Shown here piece by piece: positions 31,996-39,304 of a stretch of 39,304 nucleotides of DNA. The translations under genes and the position numbers were made by a program. The notes beneath the pieces were generated by a model, which made no database searches, was not told the origin of the DNA, and saw nothing but the letters and a program-made list of their open reading frames with translations. The DNA is taken from contig JAADIA010000083.1 in the NCBI GenBank assembly GCA_013151555.1, positions 1 through 39,304 of the forward strand. The letters are read 5' to 3'. This stretch comes from Nitrospirota bacterium. Lineage in GTDB: Bacteria; NPL-UPA2; JAADIA01. Numbering within the stretch: the first letter of the stretch is position 1; each line of letters starts with the position of its first letter.

Positions 31996-32009
31996 ATATT
32001 AAGTTAGGC

Positions 32010-32124
32010 TGCCGACGGCAGCAGACTTCGCTTACGCTCACTAACTTCCATAGGGACGTCACCCCCTATGGCGCTCGCTTCACTCTCTGTCACCCCTTAA
32101 GGGGGTTCAGATTAACCCCCTTAA
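32010..32124. repeat. two hairpins upstream of tRNA-Gln
   Basis: GCTGCCGACGGCAGC near 32010-32024, and TTAAGGGGGTT / AACCCCCTTAA (32096-32124), the latter of the same type as the 643-672 hairpin. They fall in the leader between the tRNA promoter and the tRNA. Confidence 0.55.
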
Positions 32125-32176
32125 CAACCCTAATCCGCTTAGCAATCTCAACTTTGAAATTCCTAAACTTTATTTA

Positions 32177-32206
32177 AATTTACCATAAAAAATAGCTGGT
32201 TGTCAA
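32177..32206 (-). promoter_or_regulatory. possible promoter for tRNA-Gln
   Basis: Minus strand TTGACA (32206-32201), an 18-bp spacer and TAAATT (32182-32177). It lies about 180 bp upstream of the mature tRNA, leaving a long leader, so the assignment is moderate. Confidence 0.4.
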
Positions 32207-32224
32207 AGAGAAAGTTAGTGCGGG

Positions 32225-33223
32225 TTAAATCCTTAACTTTTTCAGTTCCTCTTCCCCCATGGGAGAGACGACGATAGACTGGATTTCCCCTTCCGGGAGC
32301 TTCCAGTATTCGACTTTAAGGGTGGGCTCTCCTTTGCCCTGGCCGTAGCGGGCAGTAATGGCCGAGGCGGCGACTATCTCTTCTTTAGTCAGTTCCCCCC
32401 GGGCAACGGCAATGGGGCCGGGGAAATCGGCGGCCCGGAAACATATATCCCCGGCCTGAGCCAGGGTAAGGAGTTTCACATTTTCTCCTTCATCTCTCCC
32501 TACTATTAATTTAGCTCGGGGAGAAAAACGGAAATGTCTCCCCTGCTTGAGAAGCTGGACATCGTTAAGGGTCGCTTCACTATGCTGGAAAAGGTCCCGC
32601 AAGCGGGCAGCAAAGGCAGCATCGGTAAGAAGACAGCCGCCGGCAGGACAGGGATAATCTTTGATTTCCAATTGGGCGGCCAGTTGCATTTGCGGCTTTC
32701 GGGAACGTCCTTCGATATCCAGCAATTTTTCCCGGTCTATCCAGCCTTCCTTTTCGGGAATGGTGGGCTCGAACAGTTTAGCGGAAAGCGGCCGGAGAAT
32801 TAATCCTTCCAATCCCGCTTCCCTCTCGATGAGCCTCATGGCATCCCGCCGTTGGGACATGGGTCTCTCCCCCAGGACTTCGCCGGTAATAAGGAAAGAA
32901 GCTCCAACCTCTTTCATATACTCTCTTGCCTTCCGGAACATATGGATACGGCAGTCAAGACAGGGGTTCATATTCTTTCCGTAACCATGACGGGGATTTT
33001 TCACTACCTCCAGGTATTCCCGGGAAACATTGAAGACTTTCAGGGGAATACCAAACTCTTCCGAGACTTTCTTTGCTTCCAGGCGGCAGGAGCTATGAGA
33101 GGTACAAGTGCAGAATACCGTTAAAAAATTTATTGCTTCCACTTCTATCCCCTGTTCTAAAACAAGTTTCACTGCCAGGGTACTATCCAATCCTCCGCTT
33201 AATAAGGCTATGGCTTTAATCAA
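32225..33223 (-). CDS. PP-loop ATPase, MnmA/ThiI-like tRNA thiolation protein
   Basis: 332 residues. The PP-loop SGGLDS (9-14) adenylates the target base in tRNA thiolases. Cysteines are positioned like those of the MnmA/ThiI group: CTCTSHSSC (C38, C40, C46), NPCLDC (C88, C91) and YPCPAGGC (C192, C197). The C-terminal 120 residues (about 210-332) add a domain with FSPRAKLIVGRDEGEN that resembles the RNA-binding NFACT-R-like segment found in some relatives. Likely makes a thiolated tRNA uridine, perhaps with an iron-sulfur cluster, but which position is modified cannot be told. Followed by the tRNA-Gln gene on the same strand. Confidence 0.8.
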   Translation of the reverse strand: MIKAIALLSGGLDSTLAVKLVLEQGIEVEAINFLTVFCTCTSHSSCRLEAKKVSEEFGIPLKVFNVSREYLEVVKNPRHGYGKNMNPCLDCRIHMFRKAREYMKEVGASFLITGEVLGERPMSQRRDAMRLIEREAGLEGLILRPLSAKLFEPTIPEKEGWIDREKLLDIEGRSRKPQMQLAAQLEIKDYPCPAGGCLLTDAAFAARLRDLFQHSEATLNDVQLLKQGRHFRFSPRAKLIVGRDEGENVKLLTLAQAGDICFRAADFPGPIAVARGELTKEEIVAASAITARYGQGKGEPTLKVEYWKLPEGEIQSIVVSPMGEEELKKLRI

Positions 33224-33254
33224 TTTATTCCTCCCGAGATTTTAAAATACTTCG

Positions 33255-33480
33255 CAACCACAGATAAACATACATCCAAAACCCAAAAACTATTCTGACA
33301 GGATTATGAATAACTACAAAAAAACTTAACCACAGATTACCCAGATTTTCACAAGATTAGAACTGAGAACTGAAAGGGAAACCAAATATTAAGTCTTTGT
33401 CCGGGTAAATCTTGTGAAATCTCGTGGTTTATACTTTGCCCTTAATTTTTTCCTGAGCTCTCAGTGGTTAATGTTTTATA
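33255..33480. repeat. long imperfect hairpins of AACCACAGAT words, entering the 3' end of the next gene
   Basis: AACCACAGATTACCCAGATTTTCACAAGAT (33328-33357, quoted in two overlapping runs: AACCACAGATTACCC and AGATTTTCACAAGAT) faces ATCTTGTGAAATCTCGTGG (33409-33427). Outer words AACCACAG (from 33255) and CTCTCAGTGGTTAATG (33459-33474) also pair. The right outer arm lies within the last codons of the gene ending at 33442. Confidence 0.7.
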
Positions 33481-34311
33481 TTTTGACAAAATTCCTTCAT
33501 GGAAGGGGCAGAGTTCGTAGTCTCCTCCCATTTGAGCAGCGATTAATTCTTCCTGCCAGTGAGCATTGTAGAGCCGGCAGTTTTTATCGTGGCAGAAAGG
33601 GTCTCCCGTCAGATGAAAGAAGAGAGCTTGCAAAGAATAACCTTTCCCTATTTCGGTCAGACGTTCATCGTCATAATCAATGAATCTTCCTTTAAACTCC
33701 TTCTTCATTTCGAGAATACCGGCATCTCCTTTGCCGAGCATCTCATACTGGCGGCGGAGCAGGTAAAACTCTCTCGGTTTAGCCGGAGCCTCTACGATTC
33801 CCGTAGTAGAGATAAGGTTAGGAATCCCATAGACACTCGCCCGGGCATGATACCTCCTATCGTTCTCATCCCAGGTACCGAAAAGTTGATTGGTGAAAAC
33901 GAGATGGAGATGCTTCCGGCCCAGATGTTCCCGGGGAATTAGTTCAGAGAAGAGCTTCTGCAAACAGAAGCCATCGTAAAAAATCCCCGCGGGTTTTGAC
34001 GCCGGAGTCTGCAGATACCTCTTTTCGTATTCAATCTCTCCGCGCAACGGTGCGGAGAAGGTCTCTTCCTTATCCAAACAGCGCACTTTAATCCCGGCTA
34101 ATTTCCCGGCCAGACGCTCCTTCTCTTTCTCCCTCTCTTCTCCGGAAAGACAGGAAAGATACCCGACCAGCAAAGAATCTTGCCGTTGGACCTTAACATT
34201 TCCTAACCTTTTCCTTAAATAAACAGCCAGCTCATCCAGATCAAGGACCGGAGAGGCTCCTTCCTGATAAAGATGGATTTGCTCGGGGAAACAAAGATTA
34301 AAAAGAGACAT
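33442..34311 (-). CDS. DUF6775-like protein with Cys/His cluster
   Basis: 289 residues, no signal peptide. An N-terminal FNLCFPEQIHLYQEGASPVL and the DELAVYLRKRLGNVKVQ pattern resemble DUF6775 proteins, and a C-terminal segment contains CHDKNCRLYNAHWQEELI and ELCPFHEG: C-x4-C ... C-x2-H, a likely metal site. A TG(I/V)VEAPAKPREFYLLRR segment lies in the middle. Function unknown. The final residues TLTTESSGKN are encoded by the dispersed hairpin repeat 33255-33480, suggesting that the C-terminus was altered by repeat insertion. It follows nadX on the same strand by about 30 bp. Confidence 0.6.
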   Translation of the reverse strand: MSLFNLCFPEQIHLYQEGASPVLDLDELAVYLRKRLGNVKVQRQDSLLVGYLSCLSGEEREKEKERLAGKLAGIKVRCLDKEETFSAPLRGEIEYEKRYLQTPASKPAGIFYDGFCLQKLFSELIPREHLGRKHLHLVFTNQLFGTWDENDRRYHARASVYGIPNLISTTGIVEAPAKPREFYLLRRQYEMLGKGDAGILEMKKEFKGRFIDYDDERLTEIGKGYSLQALFFHLTGDPFCHDKNCRLYNAHWQEELIAAQMGGDYELCPFHEGILSKYKTLTTESSGKN

Positions 34312-34344
34312 CGCTTTTTTATTATACTTTCTTCGGGAGAAAAC

Positions 34345-35151
34345 TCAGGTTCCTATCCTAACAGGGCTGACGATGGCTTCCAGAGTAGCAATAGCAGAGA
34401 GAATAGCCAGGAAACTGGTTTTGGGATTGGAAGGGGAAGGAAGGTTCTCTGTACGGCTGATTAATCTCCCAAACTCTCCTTCTATCTTTATTTCATGAAC
34501 ATTATGGGAAGTTTTAGGGTCAGCGACAATTTTCACCCGGGTTTTGGCCGGCCCTATTCCTGCCAGACTGAGGGTTGCGGCAACATTGATGTTCCGGGGA
34601 AAACCTTCTACGGCTTCCTCGGCAGTCCCTTCAAAAACTGTTTCCTCTTCCGTCAAGGCATCTAAATCAATCCCTGCTTTCTCCAGATGGGGAGCTCCTT
34701 TCAAACCTGCCGGAGGTTTTCGGGTAGTTAAGATAACCGAATCTATCCTCCCGGCTGCCGCAGCTTTAACCCCGTCCAGACCCGCCAGAGCGCCGGAGGG
34801 CAGATAAATCCGAGCCCCCTTCTCCTGAGCTAACCGGAAGAGATGCATCTTCCCCAAAAGTCCACCCACGCTCATCACCATTATATCTTTACCCTGGCTC
34901 AAAGTTTTCTCAGCTATTGCGGCAACGGCAGAAGAAGAAGCACACTCTATCACTAAGGCAACCTCATCAATCAACTCCTCGGGGGAGAGAACCCGGGGTA
35001 CAGGAAAAACATTCTTGGATAATTTCCGGGCTTTCTCTTCATCAACATCAGCGACAGCTACCAAATCCGCTCCAGGAATCCGGCTGCCTATAGCCTTGCC
35101 TAACTCGCTACCAATCGCTCCACAACCAATAATTCCAACCTTTAGCTTCAT
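34345..35151 (-). CDS. nadX: L-aspartate dehydrogenase
   Basis: Oxidises L-aspartate to iminoaspartate with NAD(P)+, feeding quinolinate and NAD synthesis. 268 residues. The Rossmann motif [17 protein letters not shown] (about 5-21), [28 protein letters not shown] and the catalytic-histidine segment [12 protein letters not shown] fit the NadX family. Its start overlaps the panD stop by 4 bp (ATGA), so the two are translated together; both use aspartate. No nadA, nadB or nadC lies in the window. Confidence 0.94.
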   Translation of the reverse strand: MKLKVGIIGCGAIGSELGKAIGSRIPGADLVAVADVDEEKARKLSKNVFPVPRVLSPEELIDEVALVIECASSSAVAAIAEKTLSQGKDIMVMSVGGLLGKMHLFRLAQEKGARIYLPSGALAGLDGVKAAAAGRIDSVILTTRKPPAGLKGAPHLEKAGIDLDALTEEETVFEGTAEEAVEGFPRNINVAATLSLAGIGPAKTRVKIVADPKTSHNVHEIKIEGEFGRLISRTENLPSPSNPKTSFLAILSAIATLEAIVSPVRIGT

Positions 35152-35501
35152 CTCTCTTTTATCCTGTTTTTCTCATCCACAAAAATTATCTTGGGCTTAT
35201 GAATTTTTGCTTCCTTGCTATCCATAGTGACATAGGAAATAATGAGGATGGTATCTCCGGGCTGACCCCAACGCGCAGCCGGGCCGTTGAGACAGATGGT
35301 TCCGGACCCTTTCCCGCCGGTCATACAGTAAGTCTCCACCCGGCTTCCGTTATGGAGATTCACCACCTGCACTCGTTCATAGGGCAGGATATCCGCCGCC
35401 AGGAGCAAATCTTCATCGATAGTAATGCTGCCCATGTATTTGAGGTTGGCTTCGGTAATCGTCGCTCCATGAATCTTGGACTTACACATCGTCCGTTGCA
35501 T
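35148..35501 (-). CDS. panD: aspartate 1-decarboxylase proenzyme
   Basis: Makes beta-alanine for pantothenate from aspartate. 117 residues from the ATG at 35501, chosen because GGAGGT lies seven bases upstream; a longer frame to 35528 adds nine residues without support. [20 protein letters not shown] and YMGSITID are typical; the Gly-Ser between G24 and S25 is the self-cleavage site that generates the pyruvoyl group. The C-terminal tail ([17 protein letters not shown]) is also family-like. Downstream of panC across a hairpin gap, and overlaps nadX. Confidence 0.97.
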   Translation of the reverse strand: MQRTMCKSKIHGATITEANLKYMGSITIDEDLLLAADILPYERVQVVNLHNGSRVETYCMTGGKGSGTICLNGPAARWGQPGDTILIISYVTMDSKEAKIHKPKIIFVDEKNRIKER

Positions 35502-35524
35502 CGCTTTACCTCCAGGAAAACCTT

Positions 35525-35656
35525 GCAATCATAGATAAACACAGGTAAAAAACCACAAATTTATTTTCTCACCGCAGAGCTTGCAGAGCACGCAGAAGAT
35601 TATTCCTTTTTAAATATTTCTCGCTTTCTCAGCGACCTCGGCGTTCTCAGCGGTAA
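35525..35656. repeat. imperfect hairpin of CAGAG / CTCAG words (panC to panD gap)
   Basis: ACCGCAGAGCTTGCAGAGCA (35571-35590) and CGCAGAAG face CTTTCTCAGCGACCTCGGCG and TTCTCAGCGGT (35624-35654), complementary in several registers. No gene. Confidence 0.7.
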
Positions 35657-36502
35657 TTATGCTTCGAAGATTATATTATCAATCAGTCTCGTCTTCCCCA
35701 TCCATACCGCCAGGGCAACAAGAACTTTGCCTTCTATTCTTTCCCGTTCCTCAAGGGTTTCCCCGTCAACAATAGAGATATAATCTATCCGGGCCTGTTT
35801 TTCCTTTTTAATCATCTCTTCCATTTGCCGGATAACCCTGCGGCTGTCTCTTTCCCCCGCCTCAAGCATCCGGCGAGCTTCCTGTAAAGATTTATATAAA
35901 ACAGGCGCCGCCCGACGTTCTTCCGGACTCAGGTAAGCGTTGCGGGAGCTTAAAGCCAGGCCATCTTCTTCCCGGATAATAGGAAGGACCTTAACCTCTA
36001 CCCCCATGTTCAGGTCCTTGACCATCTTCCTGATAAGGAGAGCCTGCTGGGCATCTTTCTGTCCGAAATAAGCGCTATGGGGACTGACGATATTAAACAA
36101 CTTGGCAACGACAGTAGCTACTCCCCGAAAATGTCCCGGACGGAAGCGTCCACAGAGCGACTCACTTAATCTTTCCACTTCAACGAAGGTGTGGTATCCC
36201 TGAGGATACATCTCTTTTGAGGAAGGGACAAAGAGAATATCCACCTTTTCTTCTGCCGCTAACTTTTTATCTCGTTCCAAGTCCCGGGGATATCGCTCAT
36301 AATCCTCGCCTCTGCCAAACTGAGTAGGATTGACAAAAATGCTCACTACGAGAACATCGCTATCTTTTCCCGCCTGGCGGATGAGACTGAGGTGTCCCTG
36401 GTGAAGATAACCCATAGTGGGGACAAAACTGATGGTCTTGCCGGCTTCCCTTATTTTTTGAGAAAGGGACTGCATTTGAGAGATTTTCTTTACGAATTCC
36501 AC
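35657..36502 (-). CDS. panC: pantothenate synthetase
   Basis: Condenses pantoate with beta-alanine using ATP. 281 residues, usual length. Nucleotide-binding HxGH: PTMGYLHQGHLSLIRQ (about 28-43). Further motifs FVNPTQFGRGEDYERYPR, GRFRPGHFRGVATVVAKLF, FGQKDAQQ and SSRNAYLSPEERR are intact. It precedes panD on the same strand and begins 3 bp after the stop of the unknown gene at 36506. No panB is in the window. Confidence 0.98.
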   Translation of the reverse strand: MEFVKKISQMQSLSQKIREAGKTISFVPTMGYLHQGHLSLIRQAGKDSDVLVVSIFVNPTQFGRGEDYERYPRDLERDKKLAAEEKVDILFVPSSKEMYPQGYHTFVEVERLSESLCGRFRPGHFRGVATVVAKLFNIVSPHSAYFGQKDAQQALLIRKMVKDLNMGVEVKVLPIIREEDGLALSSRNAYLSPEERRAAPVLYKSLQEARRMLEAGERDSRRVIRQMEEMIKKEKQARIDYISIVDGETLEERERIEGKVLVALAVWMGKTRLIDNIIFEA

Positions 36503-36505
36503 CCT

Positions 36506-36949
36506 TTAACCCAAACCCCTCCTCGCTTTTAACATTGAGAGAGTAGCAGCCATCTGGCGCGAGGCATATCCAGATTCCTCTACCAGAACAGTTGCCGTGG
36601 GAATATGCCAGTATTCAGGACAACCATCGGAACCGATTCCCTTATACATAAGATTGGAACCAAAGCCAATTACACCATCAGTTCCTATTCTAACAACCGG
36701 GCTGACCGCAGGAGCAATATCTCTCTTCAGCCTTTTTTTAATCACCCGGAACTTCTTTAATCTCCTTTTCTCCTTACGAGCTTCCTTTAAGGAAATTTCC
36801 TCCCATTGGGTTTTTCCTTCTGCCGTCTTCACTTCTGCAAAAGCCCGAGCCGGAAGCTCACTTATCCGGAGAACTTCGACTACTTCTAATTGTTTTTTCT
36901 TCCCTATCCTCAACTCTTCTCTCCAGGATTTAACCACAAGAGCGACCAC
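36506..36949 (-). CDS. unrecognised conserved-looking protein in the panC operon
   Basis: 147 residues, no signal peptide or membrane helix. The N-terminal half is charged with a basic helix (KEARKEKRRLKKFRVIKKRL). The C-terminal half has VVRIGTDGVIGFGSNLMYKG, PEYWHIPTATVLVEESGYAS and RQMAATLSMLKARRG, which look folded and conserved, but I cannot name the family. It ends 3 bp before panC begins, so it is probably co-translated and may take part in pantothenate or a neighbouring pathway; that is only guilt by association. Confidence 0.6.
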   Translation of the reverse strand: MVALVVKSWREELRIGKKKQLEVVEVLRISELPARAFAEVKTAEGKTQWEEISLKEARKEKRRLKKFRVIKKRLKRDIAPAVSPVVRIGTDGVIGFGSNLMYKGIGSDGCPEYWHIPTATVLVEESGYASRQMAATLSMLKARRGLG

Positions 36950-37012
36950 CGGATAAAGCCACGGATAGAATTAAATCCATACTCTTTGGCGAAATAGGTG
37001 CAATCTACAGTT

Positions 37013-37414
37013 TCATAAAACAGCCGTTAGGTTGAGCACCTTTTCCTCAACAAAGATAGGAACGCTTGCCCGCAAGGCCAGAGCAATAGCATCGCTGGGC
37101 CGGGCATCCACCTGCACCTCCTCGCCAACAGCCGTCTTCAACATTAGTTTAGCAAAGAAAGTCCCCTGCTCCAAATTATCAATGACGACTTTCTCCACCG
37201 TTGCCCCTAACTGCTCTATGGTCCTTTTCAGAAGGTCATGAGTAAGGGGCCGGGCCGTCTTCATCCTTTTCACCTTGATCTTTATAGCCTCAGCTTCAAA
37301 GATGCCAATAACTATAGGAAGCAACCGGCCGTTACCTTCCTTCTCCCTCAATATAATAAGTTGTTCCCCTCTTCGATCATCCATCCTTATCTGGAAAAGC
37401 TCCATCTCAGCCAT
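37013..37414 (-). CDS. bifunctional nuclease (BFN, DUF151) family protein
   Basis: 133 residues from ATG 37414, chosen because AAGGAGAAG lies just upstream; a longer start at 37435 adds seven residues. The signatures are EGNGRLLPIVIGIFEAEAI, RPLTHDLLKRTIEQLGATV and VDARPSDAIALALRASVPI-type sequence, the core of DUF151. Plant members have RNase/DNase activity; the bacterial role is unsettled. It lies between folK and the panC group. Confidence 0.93.
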   Translation of the reverse strand: MAEMELFQIRMDDRRGEQLIILREKEGNGRLLPIVIGIFEAEAIKIKVKRMKTARPLTHDLLKRTIEQLGATVEKVVIDNLEQGTFFAKLMLKTAVGEEVQVDARPSDAIALALRASVPIFVEEKVLNLTAVL

Positions 37415-37436
37415 TAGCTTCTCCTTAATGAGCACA

Positions 37437-37640
37437 TCACTTAGCGCAGCTAAGTGATAAGTGCGAATTAACTCCGCCGCTTAAGGGGAAATTATCGGAG
37501 AGAATTTCCCCTTGTTTAAGCAAGTGAGTAAGCACATCGTCCGCCTCAGGCGGATAATAAGTGCAAATTAACTCCGCTGCCTAAGTGAAAAATTATCGCC
37601 GCACTAACCTTCACCAAAACCGATAACCTCACTCACCTTT
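37437..37640. repeat. direct and inverted repeats in the folK to DUF151 gap
   Basis: ATAAGTGCGAATTAACTCCG (from 37457) recurs as ATAAGTGCAAATTAACTCCG (from 37556). Between them are CTTAAGGGGAAATT facing AATTTCCCC near 37483-37525, and the palindrome CCGCCTCAGGCGG (37541-37553), also seen at 13725-13740. Confidence 0.65.
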
Positions 37641-37665
37641 ATTTTATTCCAAGGCCCCTTAGGTG

Positions 37666-38136
37666 TCAACATTTTTTGTTTTTTAGCTTCTTCTGCAAAT
37701 AGGATATCGTTTTACTCAACCCCGGATGAACAGTTTCCGGAGCTATCTCCACCAAGGGAGTAAGGACAAAGGCTCGCTCGGGAAGAAGAGGATGAGGGAT
37801 CTCTAAACCTTCCTCTTTTATAACCAGATCCCCATAGAGAAGAATATCCAGATCGATAATGCGTGGCCCCCACTTCCGCCCTTTCTTCCGTCCCAATCGT
37901 CTCTCTATAGCCTTGAGAGTATCCAGAACATCGCGAGGAGAAAGCTCCGTCTCCATTTCCAGAACGCCATTCAAGAAAAAAGGTTGATCTTTCACCCCTT
38001 CCGGTTCCGTTTCGCAAAGAGAGGAAACCTTGACTACTTTAACTACTTCTCTTTCCTCAAGCAACCTCACCGCTTCTTGAATATTTCTCTTCCGGTCCCC
38101 TAAGTTGGAACCCAGACCTAAGAAGACTTTAGGCAT
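37666..38136 (-). CDS. folK: 2-amino-4-hydroxy-6-hydroxymethyldihydropteridine diphosphokinase
   Basis: Pyrophosphorylates the pterin in folate synthesis. 156 residues, the normal size. The opening VFLGLGSNLGDRKRNIQEAV, the SSLCETEPEG loop, PFFLNGVLEMET, and the signature RKWGPRIIDLDILLYGD with IPHPLLPERAFVLTPLVEIAP are all present. First of a leftward run with DUF151, the unknown gene and panC; the dapL end lies 90 bp upstream across a hairpin. Confidence 0.98.
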   Translation of the reverse strand: MPKVFLGLGSNLGDRKRNIQEAVRLLEEREVVKVVKVSSLCETEPEGVKDQPFFLNGVLEMETELSPRDVLDTLKAIERRLGRKKGRKWGPRIIDLDILLYGDLVIKEEGLEIPHPLLPERAFVLTPLVEIAPETVHPGLSKTISYLQKKLKNKKC

Positions 38137-38143
38137 AAGCTAA

Positions 38144-38220
38144 CAGACCTAAGACCTAAGACTTCAGACCTGAGACAAAAACTAAAAATCCTTTAGTCTA
38201 TAGTCTATGGTCTATCGTCT
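38144..38220. repeat. imperfect hairpin of AGACCTAAG / TAGTCTATA words (dapL to folK gap)
   Basis: AGACCTAAGACCTAAGACTT (38146-38165) with CAGACCTGAGAC faces TTTAGTCTATAGTCTATGG and TCTATCGTCT (38192-38220). AGAC units on one arm oppose GTCT units on the other. Confidence 0.7.
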
Positions 38221-38223
38221 AAT

Positions 38224-39304
38224 TTATATTTTCAAGCTGTTCTTGAACCGTTCCATGGCCTCGGTTAACCTCTCATCGGAAACGGTGAGAGATATACGGA
38301 AGTAACCTTCGCCGTATTGACCATAGGCAGAACCGGGAGGCACCACCACCGCTGTCTTATCGAATAACATAGTGACAAAATCCCGGGACTTCATCCCGCC
38401 GGGAGTAGGTATCCACAAATAGAATGTCCCCGGGGGAGGCTGATAATTCCAGCCGAGAGAATTCAGGGTTTCCACTACCAGGTTCCGACGCCGACGGTAG
38501 AGGGAAAGCATCTTCTCGACATTGTCCCGGCATTCTCTCAAGGCGGTTATCCCGGCAAACTGGATAGCGTTGAAAAGACCCGAATCGGTATTCGCTTTCA
38601 TCTTGGACATGGCCGCAATCAACTGCGGATTACCTACGGCCATACCGATGCGCCAGCCGGCCATATTATAGGGTTTGGAAAGAGAATTCAGTTCCACCGC
38701 CACTTCCTTTGCTCCGGGGAGAGAGAGAAGACTTAACGGTTCTTCACCCTCAAAGACTATCTCGCTATAGGGGTTATCATGACAAATGGCGATCTCGTTC
38801 TTTCCGGCGAATTCTATCAGTTCCTTAAAGAAATCCCTGGTAGCTACGGCCCCGGTAGGGTTATTAGGATAATTCAAATAGATAGCGGTAGCTCTCTTCA
38901 CTATTTCCGCCGGAATATCCTCGAGCCGGGGCAGAAAACCGTTATCGGGCCGGATAGGCAAGGAATAAGGTTCCCCTCCTGCAAACCAGATGCTGGGACG
39001 ATAACCGGGATAACCGGGATCGGTGACTAAAACGATATCTCCGGGATCAACGACGGCCAGGGCAAAGTGATGACATCCTTCCTTCGAGCCGATTAAAGCC
39101 AGCGCCTCGGTCTCCGGATCCAGGGAAACGGAATAGCGGTCGGCATACCAGTCTGCTACCGCCTGGCGGAAAGCAAGCATTCCTTTTTCTTCGTCAGTAG
39201 GATAACGATGGTTCTCCGGTTTATGCGCCTGACGACACAATTCTTCCACTACCGCTTCCGGAGTCGGTTCTACCGGATCCCCTACGGCTAAGCTGATAAC
39301 ATCG
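38224..39304 (-). CDS. dapL: LL-diaminopimelate aminotransferase-like, partial
   Basis: PLP-dependent class I/II aminotransferase, predicted to make LL-diaminopimelate directly from tetrahydrodipicolinate for lysine and peptidoglycan. The frame runs off the window (it begins DVISLAVGDPVEPTPEAVVE), so the N-terminus is missing. Marks are PENHRYPTDEEKGMLAFRQAVA, YLNYPNNPTGAVA, DNPYSEI, and the cofactor lysine in SLSKPYNMAGWRIG. The opening GDPVEPTP and HRYPT fit DapL better than aspartate aminotransferase, but this is by pattern only. Last residues FKNSLKI; stop at 38224. Confidence 0.85.
   Translation of the reverse strand, partial: DVISLAVGDPVEPTPEAVVEELCRQAHKPENHRYPTDEEKGMLAFRQAVADWYADRYSVSLDPETEALALIGSKEGCHHFALAVVDPGDIVLVTDPGYPGYRPSIWFAGGEPYSLPIRPDNGFLPRLEDIPAEIVKRATAIYLNYPNNPTGAVATRDFFKELIEFAGKNEIAICHDNPYSEIVFEGEEPLSLLSLPGAKEVAVELNSLSKPYNMAGWRIGMAVGNPQLIAAMSKMKANTDSGLFNAIQFAGITALRECRDNVEKMLSLYRRRRNLVVETLNSLGWNYQPPPGTFYLWIPTPGGMKSRDFVTMLFDKTAVVVPPGSAYGQYGEGYFRISLTVSDERLTEAMERFKNSLKI

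Overview
This 39.3 kb window looks like chromosome from an uncultured, probably anaerobic, Gram-negative bacterium of a candidate phylum. Two PEP-CTERM (exosortase-sorted) proteins, type IV pilin-like sequence and c-di-GMP signalling point to a diderm. A complete archaeal-type V/A-ATPase with a Na+-site signature, a non-mevalonate isoprenoid pair (ispD, ispF), LL-diaminopimelate aminotransferase and nadX would fit groups such as Omnitrophota or neighbouring lineages. The phylum is only a guess; no rRNA or marker gene fixes it.

Layout. 1-500: start of cysS (minus). 943-6752: a signalling block with a STAS protein, a PEP-CTERM protein, then a sigma70 promoter, a c-di-GMP-I (GEMM-I) riboswitch and terminator ahead of a HAMP membrane protein, a pilin-FecR fusion and a CHASE2-GAF-HD-GYP protein. 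6781-9157: cysE, ispF, ispD (minus); the signalling block sits between cysE and cysS. 9392-18839: V/A-ATPase operon, transcribed leftward in the order H-I-K-E-C-F-A-B-D. 19017-21508: DegT-type aminotransferase and a GT-C-like membrane glycosyltransferase (minus). 21663-31341: an accessory region with an ECF sigma factor carrying a Cys/Lys-rich tail, a PilZ protein, a GH5-like hydrolase, a GC-rich secreted protein, a frameshifted DUF4838-CBM gene, a PEP-CTERM/DUF1566 protein behind a near-perfect sigma54 promoter, and an acyl-CoA dehydrogenase. Four copies of a short inverted-repeat element punctuate it. The 70-bp ECF promoter/RBS/start block of the sigma gene recurs upstream of the acyl-CoA dehydrogenase. 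31920-31995: tRNA-Gln(CUG). 32225-39304: leftward metabolic genes: partial dapL, folK, a DUF151 nuclease-like gene, an unknown gene, panC, panD, nadX, a DUF6775-like gene and a PP-loop tRNA thiolation-like enzyme.

How parts may work together. The riboswitch senses c-di-GMP and the last gene of its cluster carries an intact c-di-GMP phosphodiesterase domain, so the cluster may be a feedback loop around a pilin-FecR envelope protein; a PilZ protein lies further along. ECF, sigma54 and STAS-type control all appear. Many intergenic gaps hold long imperfect hairpins built from short repeated words, a different word in each gap. I regard this as the least explained sequence feature here.
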